From Tanypteryx hageni (taxonomy: Eukaryota > Arthropoda > Insecta > Odonata > Petaluridae): a DNA stretch of 64,000 bases. The notes under the pieces were generated by a model. That model did not search any database, was not told the DNA's origin, and saw only the letters and a list, made by a program, of their open reading frames with translations. A program made the translations under genes and the position numbers. How positions within the stretch are numbered: the stretch's first letter is position 1; each line of letters starts with the position of its first letter. Location of the stretch: NCBI GenBank assembly GCA_028673005.1, contig CM054113.1, positions 173,831,956 through 173,895,955 of the forward strand. The letters are read 5' to 3'. Below, one piece after another: positions 57,191 to 64,000 of this stretch.

Positions 57191-57688
57191 ATAGATAGAT
57201 AATCGTCTTTATTCGGGCGAAATTTAGACCATAAGGTCCATTCTTACATTTACAAGAAAAAGAATAAAATAAGGTATAAGAAAATACATTATATAAACAT
57301 TATGTACCTAAATCATACAAAGTAATATGATAAAATTGAATACAGATTTGTGTTTGTGGGGAAAACCTAGGTAAAAACAGGCATGTCCTCCCTAGTAAAA
57401 CCCACGCAGGAAAACACCCACTAAGATGGGAGGTGTGAAGAACCTGCGAAAACCCTAGATAGTGTACATATGATAATACAAAACTACAACATTAAATAGA
57501 AAGGAGTATGTACAGTGAGAGAGTTCGTATATACAGCGTAATTATATACCGTCATAAAAAAGTACACGTAAAGGTAATAACGTAATGAAAACAAGAAATA
57601 TGCAAGTATACAGAATGAGATGAAATATACATGAAATATATACAATGAATCAATATAGAGAATGTTGTTGGGGCATGCATATTATAAG

Positions 57689-60403
57689 CAGTGGCGGCTC
57701 GTGTATAGGCACTGCGGAACTGCCCCCCCCCCCCTTATTTCCACTTGATATTATCGATAACATTTAATATAATGAGTCCTTTTTTCTTTAATTCTTTCTT
57801 TATTTTTGTAGTACAATATATATTCTTTAAGCTTAATGTCAGTACTTCAGTAGCCATCCCCCAGTTTATGAAAAAGATACAAAAATCTTTGTATGGAACT
57901 GTGCGCTTCACAGTGCCAGCGACGTGGTGTTTGACTGTTGTGCGCATGCGCACATAGGAGGGGGGGGGTGGGGAGGAAGGCGGGACTGCCAGGTAGAGAG
58001 AGCACTGTTGCTCTGGCGTGATGGTGGAAGGAAGTTTTTTTTTACTCAGCGTGTGTTGTGCTTAAAAACCGTGTACCATATTCTTGAATGTGATAAAGTG
58101 TAGAATTAGATTATTATTCTGCTTCCAGCTATTCTATTTGATTCATTTTTTTTCGGTTCTTTTATTTAACAGAAAACTTTAACCATGGCCTTGCATCCCC
58201 AAGAAATAAGTTCTGTGACTGTAAGTGAACTTCAACAGCTTAAGTTTTCACAGCTATCTCTCCATGAGAAAGTTACAGTTAAGAAAAGAGGTCGTTCAAC
58301 ACCTGATATTCTAATATCTCAGCCAGGCAAAAGCAACAACAGAAAAGTTGGCTTTGCGGCTGTTTTGTTTCCCGTGTTTGCTGTTTGGAGGTGATGTACC
58401 GTGGACAAAAGATGGTTTTAGAAATATAAACAAAATGAAAGAAAAAACTGAAAAGCATGAGAAGTCAAAGAAGCACGTTGATAATGTTGTTTCACTGTCA
58501 CTTTTATGAACCGTAAGTATTAAGGAGAAACTTAGTGAGGCATACAGACTTTCAATCAATGAGCATAATATAAAAGTTAAAAAGAACCGTGAAATTCTGT
58601 CCAAAATAATAGGCTGCATTTACTTTTGTGGAAACTTTGAAACTCCCTTACGTGGACATGATGAAAAAGACGATTCAGTAAATCCAGGGGTATTTAGAGG
58701 ATTAGTAAATTTTGCATCTAAATTAGATTCAGATTTGAAGAATCACTTAGAAACCAGTGCAGTCTTCAAAGGTGTTTCTAAGACCATTCAGAATGAGATA
58801 CTTGACTGCCTGCTACAAATATACCATGAGGAGATAAGGACGGAAATTAGAAAAGCTTCCTTTGTAGCTGTCATGGCTGATGACACAACAGATGTTTCGG
58901 AACACACTCAAATGGTCCTTGTTCTACGGTACGTATTGAATGAAGAAATATTTGAGCGTTTTTGAGGATTCTTTATTCCAGAAAATCAAACTGCAGATGG
59001 CATATCAAAACGTATTTTAGAACAATTGGACATAATCCTTCAAGGAAATGGACAAAAACTGATAGCTCAGACATTTGATGGTGCAAATGTCATGAAAGGC
59101 AAAAAAGCAGGAGTTCAAGCAAAAATAAAAGCAGTTTATAGTAATGCACATTTCATTCACTGTTATGCACATCAACTTAATTTAATAATGAGAAATGCAG
59201 CTAGTATTACACGAAACGCAAGAATATTTTTCTCTAACATTCTGGCTATTCCAACATTCTTCTCAAGATCACCACAACGTGTGTCCATTCTCAAGAAACA
59301 TATGGACGTCAGCATTCCACGTCCATCCTCTACAAGGTGGAATTTCCACATACGGACCATAAACGGAGTTCATGAAAATTTGCAACCTTAAAAAACTGCC
59401 TTACTGAAATTCAGTCAACATCAAATGCAGATCAAACCATTGCAGAAGCAACAGGAATTTTAAAATACCTGAATGATGATAATTTCAAGTTTTGGTTAGA
59501 GCTTTTTCATCAGATTATGCCTCATGTTGAAATAATTTACAACCAAATGCAATCTCGAGAAATTAGTGTTTTTAAAGTTAATGAATATATAACAAATTTC
59601 AAAACTGCTATTTTAGAATTGAGAAACTCAAAGTACTGTGAGAATCCTTCAAAGACACTCATGGCAGAAGCTAAGGAAGTGTGTGACTATATATGTGTTG
59701 ATATAATGGACAGATATTCTTCCACTAAACACTTAGTAGCTGCTAAATTGTTCAACAAGAAATGCTTCACTAGATTTAAGAATGAACATCCCACAAAAGA
59801 GATAGTACTGACCACTGAAGCTTATCCCATGATTGACAAAGAAAAGCTTGAAACTGGACTAAAAGTATTCTATTGTAGGACTGATATTCATGAATATTGC
59901 AAATTAATTGAGCTGCTGAAATTTATCTTGGAAAATAATCTAGATGATGTTTTTAGTGAAATTACGAAACTGATAAAAATCCTCTTGACAATTCCCATGA
60001 CTACATCAGAGGCAGAGCGCTGCTTTTCAACATTGAAAAGAATAAAAACTTTTTTAAGAAGCACTATGAATTCGGAAAGACTAAATGCGCTTGCAGTACT
60101 TTCAATGGAGAAAAATTTCCTCAATTGTCATCCAGAGATCAAGGAGAAAATTATTGAACTTTTTGCGCAAATTAAAACAGGAAGAATGGATTTCATTTTT
60201 AAATGAATAGATCAAGCTTGAACTGTAACAATTTAAGTTAAAGTAAGTAAAAAAGTTTGGTTTTTTTTGTTAATATTTTATCAAGTTCCTGAATAAATTT
60301 TCTTTTTATAGATGTTTTTTTTTCCTTTTACACAATTTTAAAACAAAGGCTAAAAATTTTCTGGAGCAGCACCCCCACTAATTTTAGCTACGAGCCGCCA
60401 CTG
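57689..60403 (+). mobile_element. hAT transposon, 2.7 kb, nearly full length
   Basis: Perfect 14-bp inverted termini CAGTGGCGGCTCGT and ACGAGCCGCCACTG are flanked by the 8-mers ATTATAAG (57,681-57,688) and ATTACAAG (60,404-60,411), an 8-bp target duplication with one change. It has C-rich (57,721-57,732) and G-rich (57,960-57,968) runs and carries one transposase gene on the plus strand. Confidence 0.95.
58185..60206 (+). pseudogene. ZMYM/TTF-type hAT transposase, broken
   Basis: The transposase would cut and paste the element. It starts at ATG 58,185 (MALHPQEISSVTVSELQQLK..). The TTF-type zinc-finger area follows (..WLCGC.., LLFGGDVPWTKDGFRN.., HEKSKKH); then DUF4371-like sequence with VMADDTTDVSEHTQMVLVLR, TFDGANVMKGKKAGVQAKIK and IHCYAHQLNLIM, which hold the likely acidic catalytic residues (ADDTTD, FDGA) and the CxxH-type CYAHQLN motif; a middle helical region; and the dimerisation domain LLTIPMTTSEAERCFSTLKR, then FLRSTMNSERLNALAVLSME. 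Breaks: a frameshift near 58,370, TGA at ~58,508, TGA at 58,963-58,965 and a 1-base loss in an A run near 59,392. About 650 codons in all, full family length. It is dead but young-looking. Confidence 0.9.
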
Positions 60404-60655
60404 ATTACAAGAAAGCAGGAAATTATATAAAATACATAAATAATATAATACAATACAAAATAATATAAAACAATAGAAAAAACGACACAAAAAATATAAA
60501 CAATAAAAATATAAAAACAATACAAAAAATATATAAAAACAATACAAAATTATATTTAAAAATACAAAATAATATAAGAAAATACAAAAAAACTTGAGTA
60601 AGGATAATTTATGGGGAGTGTAAAGAGATGATTAAGGACTACTTTGTTGTAAAAT

Positions 60656-60745
60656 GAAGAAAAAGAGAGAGAGAAAGGGAGAGAGGAAGAGAGAGAGAGA
60701 GAAAGGAGTGGGGCTAAAGCACAGTAAAGGAGAAGAGAGAGAAGT
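60656..60745 (+). repeat. GA-rich array, right part
   Basis: AGAGAGAGAAAGGGAGAGAG-type array that looks like the continuation of 57,093-57,190. Confidence 0.85.
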
Positions 60746-61005
60746 AATCATTAAAAAATTGCTTTACACTAAAAACTGTTGTTATTTGTATATGAAGTCG
60801 GTGTGCGTCAATTAAGGAGCCTAAAAGGTACCTGTCAGAACACGTTTCAACTTTTTGTTAAATACGGGATTCGGTGTCGAATTTCCTCCCTTGAACCCGA
60901 GGTGTGTGCGTATAGTAGATATATTACAAGGTCGGACAATATAAAAACTTCTTAACTCTTGCAAGTCCCAAGCTTAAATTAATTACCTGTAGAAATGAAT
61001 GTTGT
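60746..61005. other. No feature recognised
   Basis: Unique DNA. A possible 5' splice site on the minus strand (CTACAG|GTAATT near 60,985) lies just past the stop codon of the candidate exon next to it. Confidence 0.4.
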
Positions 61006-61217
61006 TTAGACATTCTTCATATCTCCTTTCACCGGTACTTCCAAATTACAGACAACGCTGCAATGGGCAGACGAGTTACTATTAAGGTTGCCAAATTCCT
61101 TGTCTTCCCGCATGAACTTCACTCTATTAAGATTCCCAATTGCTTCGGCATCCGGCGGGAGTATGATGCTCTTAAGGTCGCAGAATGACTCGTCATCCGG
61201 CGCGAATATCCTGCGTG
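61006..61217 (-). CDS. Candidate terminal exon with 15-residue repeats
   Basis: The minus-strand frame reads IFAPDDESFCDLKSI, ILPPDAEAIGNLNRV, KFMREDKEFGNLNSN, SSAHCSVVCNLEVPV and KGDMKNV, then stop. The first three blocks share a 15-residue period with (D/N)L at positions 11-12, mirrored by a 45-bp period in the DNA (TTAAGG/TTAAGA at 61,082, 61,127 and 61,172 on the plus strand). Immediately upstream on the minus strand is TTTTGTATTGTTTTCACGCAG, a good 3' splice site, entering the frame in phase 1. Another unit-like piece (SIILLPDDEAF) lies 1.25 kb upstream at 62,462-62,500. No family was recognised. It might belong to an acidic repeat protein or be a coding-like minisatellite. Confidence 0.35.
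61082..61216 (-). repeat. 45-bp tandem repeat, three diverged units
   Basis: Unit starts at 61,082, 61,127 and 61,172 share TTAAG(G/A)T(T/C)(G/C)CA/CCA and, in two units, GCATCCGGCGGGAG / TCATCCGGCGCGAA. The period is exactly 45 bp, so the frame is kept. Confidence 0.6.
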
Positions 61218-61804
61218 AAAACAATACAAAATGTCTTAAAATCATGAAATGTGGAATGGCTATGAAGTAATTAATTCCTTGTAAAAATTTTCTAATAAAA
61301 AATGCATTTCGTTGCCATTTTTAGCAGATTTTTATTAAAGGAAAAACGTGCTCAAGTGATGACTGTCTGTATATCTGACTGTACACAATCAACTTTTTTG
61401 TTTCAAGAGATACTTGGAAAATTCTTTTTTAATTAGATTGCTCGGATCAATCTATGAATTTTCTACAGATTGGATTTTCCAAGTATTTCCTAGGTGGATT
61501 AAAAGTGGGAAATTTCAAATTTTTGAGCCAAACTACTGAGGATAGAAGAGTGATGTTTTCACGAATGGGGAAGTCAAATGAGGATCTCCATTCCAACATT
61601 GCGAGTTGTCCCCTCCCCAAGGAGATACAAATCAGAACCCTAAATTTTTTAAAACATACGTCCACCCCTTGCTTTAGCGAGGGTATCTTACATGCTATCC
61701 ATAACATTACTTTCTTAAAATGGTTAGAATTAAGATGTGAACTTGAGACTTTTATAGTTTGCAGTTGAAAGAGCCAAGTTTATTTTTGTTGAAAAGAGAA
61801 TCCG
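61218..61804. other. No feature recognised
   Basis: A 104-codon plus-strand frame (61,454-61,768) has no recognisable domain. Otherwise AT-rich unique DNA. Confidence 0.45.
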
Positions 61805-61812
61805 AACCCAGA

Positions 61813-62116
61813 AGGTGGCAGTGGCGGAGTGGTTAGAGCGTTGGCCTTCCACGCAGCGGTCCCAGGTTCAAATTCGGCGGAGGTCGGACTTTTCAACCTG
61901 TGATCGTCATGTGTCCTACCTGTGTGATTTGAGGAGACCGCGCAAGTCAGCGCTCAGCTCTTCGGAAGAGAAGTTAAGCTCTTCGTAAAGAGTAGGTTAA
62001 TACCGGCAACGGGCTTCCCTCCTCCCTTGTGTACATGTGTACGGTGTGGAAGGAGTTATGTCTATAATAATCCAAGAGGTTGATTAGGCAGAAATTCCAT
62101 ACAAACAAACAAAACA
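61813..62116 (+). mobile_element. tRNA-derived SINE with 8-bp target duplication
   Basis: The head has an A box (TGGCGGAGTGGTTAGAGCG) and a B box (GGTTCAAATTC at 61,865-61,875), spaced as in a tRNA, so RNA polymerase III would drive it. The body carries TTTGAGGAGACCGCGCAAGT, CTTCGGAAGAGAAGTTAAGC and CTTCGTAAAGAGTAGG, shared with the copy at 50,500-50,689. It ends in an ACAAACAAACAAAACAAA tail. AACCCAGA flanks both sides (61,805-61,812 and 62,117-62,124). It looks complete at 304 bp. Confidence 0.85.
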
Positions 62117-62181
62117 AACCCAGACATTAGCTTAAAAATTCGTTTGATGCCAGAAAAAATGGAAGTTTTTGGAGAATTTAA

Positions 62182-62411
62182 CCCTCTACTGCCCAAATTA
62201 TACGATCTTTTAAATAAAACTTGAAGTTTGCTAGGCGATATTTAAAATACGTAATTTAATTTGTTTTATCTGTTTAAAAATTATCTTTTATCATCCCTAA
62301 TTAATTGGCGTTTATGGTAAGTTGATCTAAATTCAATAAGGAGATATGTGTTAAAGATAAAGTAATCATGTAAAATAACATGTTATTAAGTAAACATCGG
62401 GCATTTGAGGG
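62182..62411. mobile_element. piggyBac-type MITE, 230 bp
   Basis: TTAA at 62,178-62,181 and 62,412-62,415 flank the ends CCCTCTACTGCCCAAAT and, on the minus strand, CCCTCAAATGCCCGATG. CCCT..TGCCC is a usual piggyBac terminus. It is non-coding. Confidence 0.75.
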
Positions 62412-62461
62412 TTAACAATGAAAAATTCTAATATTATGGAAACGAGTGCAGTGCTTAAATG

Positions 62462-62500
62462 CCTCGTCATCCGGCAGAAGTATGATGCTCTTAGGGAAGT
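62462..62500 (-). repeat. Isolated unit similar to the 45-bp coding repeat
   Basis: The minus strand gives AAGAGCATCATACTTCTGCC, then GGATGACGAGGCATTTAAG. This matches the junction of two units in 61,127-61,216 (AAGAGCATCATACTCCCGCC, GGATGCCGAAGCAATT). It translates SIILLPDDEAF. It may be a second exon or a stray copy. No clear splice site borders it. Confidence 0.4.
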
Positions 62501-62710
62501 GCTTTTATATGATATATTTCTTTTAAATGGGAAATTAGAGGGGGATTAGATAAACAGAGAAAGAGAGAATAAAATCGCATTTTATACTGTAACGATAAAA
62601 AAAGACCGAAAGCTAGTTTTACTGCGATTATATAATTTTTCTCGATTGTTATAATATCAAAATATACAGTAAGAATCTTTTAATTTTATTTGTTTAATAA
62701 TAAATATTAC

Positions 62711-62828
62711 CTGACCAAATTCGTTTATCCTATATTCTATCAACTGTACATCATATTTGCCAAGCATCGCGGCAACGGACAGACTAGTATCGCGTAAATT
62801 GTGCATTAGAAAATTGCACGAAGCTAAC
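62711..62828 (-). CDS. Candidate internal exon, ankyrin-repeat-like
   Basis: On the minus strand a 118-bp open segment lies between TTTAAATAATT(T)ATTCAG| and |GTAATATTTATT, a fair 3' splice site and a good CAG|GTAATA donor. Read in the open phase (one base plus 39 codons) it gives LASCNFLMHNLRDTSLSVAA, then MLGKYDVQLIEYRINEFGQ. RDTSLSVAAMLGKYDVQLIEY resembles the ankyrin consensus GxTPLHxAAxxGxxxVVxLLL (T/S-L-x-x-AA-x-x-G-K-x-x-V at the right spacing). It would be an internal exon, phase 1 in and phase 0 out. It cannot splice directly to the exon at 61,006-61,217 without breaking frame. One repeat alone is weak evidence. Confidence 0.4.
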
Positions 62829-64000
62829 CTGAATAAATTATTTAATTCGAGTCTTCCAAGTTATTTTATTTGTCACACGATTACGTACAGTTCCATGCAT
62901 TTAGAAACTATGATTGTTGGCTCCATAAACAAAAAAAAATATTTCCTCCTCTCTCAAAACGACAAATTGAAGTGAGAACCAGTCCTTTAAAATCAAATAT
63001 GTCATTGAGGAGCAAAATACGGAATTCTCTTTAGAGAAACAAATGTCAAATTACTAATTTATTAATTCCCATTCCGTCTCCTACTATCTTTTCCATCTCC
63101 GCGTTAAAGTATCCTACTTTTTTCTTAATTACTTAATTGTTTGGTTTCCATTCTCACGCATCCCTCATCGTGGAGGGAAATCTCGATTTCTTTGTTTCCG
63201 ACTAAGAAAAAAGAAATAAGCGTAGCGTTGTGTAAAATATGAATTATTTTCCGCCGTGTATTCCAAAAATTATTATTCTCAATCTATTACATTATATTTT
63301 CATTTTCCTTAGTGCGAAAAATGCCAATTTTAGAATTACACGTGGTTTGTTTCATTCGAAAATGAATTTGAAATTCTTTTTCGTGGCAGTATTTAATTGG
63401 ATAAATAGGATTTATAATAGATTATTATACTCTGGCTTCATTTTTCGCGATTCAGAGCTCTGGATTGATCGTAAAATAAGTATAATTTCTTTCGAAATAA
63501 TATGATATTTTACGGATAAAGAAAATAACAAGTGAGGAAAGAATTGCAGATCAAATTAAATAAGGCACTGATTTTCGATTACTCCCCAGTAGCTGATTCT
63601 AGATTCATGTTTAGCTCTTATATATATCCTGAAAATTTGTCTTCTCCACGATACAGGGTTTCCGAGATATTGCTCACGCATACAAACCAAATACATACGC
63701 AATTTTAGAAAAAAAACATGCCCAAATTATATCCTATTTTTAGGTGTTACTGTCGAGGGAAACATCGAGCTCTTTGGTCACTTAATAGTCTGTGGTGACC
63801 TAGGTGAAATGATATGGCATTCCACCATTATGTCTGTTTCAACCTGTGGGCCGTACCAATGAATTCATTAACTCATCGACCTCGGTAGAGTGGTGGGTAG
63901 CGCCTGTGCCTGCAAATACTGAGGTAGCAAGATAAAATTTTTTCTGTGGCCGTGGGTGACAATGATTTTCTTTGTTATTTTATAATAAGTTCTTCTTATA
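62829..64000. other. No further feature recognised
   Basis: AT-rich DNA. A weak A-box-like string (TAGAGTGGTGGGTAGCGCC) at 63,893-63,912 lacks a B box, so a SINE or tRNA is not called. An 88-codon plus-strand frame at 63,239-63,505 has no domain. Confidence 0.45.

Larger units (their letters stand above)
57191..60655 (-). mobile_element. Retroposon fragment (minus), split by a hAT transposon
   Basis: The minus strand ends, at 57,191-57,252, in the same ~60-bp tail seen at 32,921-32,984 (AATGGACCTTATGGTCTAAA, ..CGCCCGAATAAAGACG, (ATCT)n). Upstream sequence runs from 57,253 to 57,688 and continues beyond the hAT copy from 60,412 to about 60,655, where GA-rich DNA resumes. Total fragment ~0.75 kb. 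No reading frame was recognised, so it is 3' UTR of a non-LTR element or a long SINE. The inner section 60,440-60,600 is ATAAAACAATA-rich. Confidence 0.65.

Noticed and set aside
63893..63960. A-box-like tRNA or SINE start
   Set aside because: No B box within the expected 30-60 bp and no SINE body similarity to the two copies in this window.
1..64000. CRISPR arrays, operons, prokaryotic promoters or a defence system
   Set aside because: All sequence features (SINEs, LINE tails, hAT and piggyBac copies, splice-like borders, microsatellites) are those of an animal nuclear genome. No regular spacer-repeat array was seen.

Overview
This window looks like transposon-dense nuclear DNA from an arthropod, most likely an insect. 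It is AT-rich with scattered GC-rich islands. It has no operons and no long intact reading frames. It carries a mix typical of insect genomes: hAT, piggyBac and pogo-like DNA transposons, non-LTR retrotransposon 3' ends with (ATG)n tails, a Penelope-like element with a GIY-YIG endonuclease, tRNA-derived SINEs and long GA-rich arrays. I could not fix the species. No complete host gene, rRNA or CRISPR array is visible.

Layout. 0-9.3 kb holds a ~0.5 kb repeat in one inverted and two direct copies, then a ~0.9 kb block of six ~145-bp units that recurs at 8.3-9.3 kb. Between these lie a near-perfect 64-bp palindrome, a piggyBac MITE and a decayed piggyBac element. 10.5-16.1 kb has a ~2.2 kb dispersed repeat, an 843-bp MITE with an 8-bp target duplication and a LINE C-terminus. 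16-31 kb is mostly unique sequence with GC-rich islands, a Penelope-like 3' end, LINE tails and single transposon ends. 31.3-33.1 kb has two GA arrays whose right flanks are duplicates. 33.26-37.33 kb is a nested cluster: a hAT element split by a piggyBac element at a TTAA, followed 28 bp later by a second hAT element that is itself split by a 347-bp fold-back element. 38-52 kb is mostly unique, with a 177-bp inverted-repeat insertion, a LINE C-terminus, GA-rich DNA, hAT MITEs, a SINE and a pogo-like element. 52.48-54.24 kb is one ~1.75 kb imperfect palindrome with a (GGT)n/(ACC)n core. 57.1-60.75 kb is a three-layer nest: GA array, retroposon fragment, then a 2.7 kb hAT transposon carrying a broken transposase gene.

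The only hints of host genes are on the minus strand at the right edge: a 118-bp ankyrin-like candidate internal exon (62,711-62,828) with good splice borders, and a candidate terminal exon (61,006-61,217) built on a 45-bp repeat. Every transposase or reverse-transcriptase fragment carries stops or frameshifts or is truncated, so none of the mobile elements appears autonomous. Element boundaries with target-site duplications are the best-supported calls. Unpaired ends and family names of non-coding repeats are less certain. All comparisons were made by eye.
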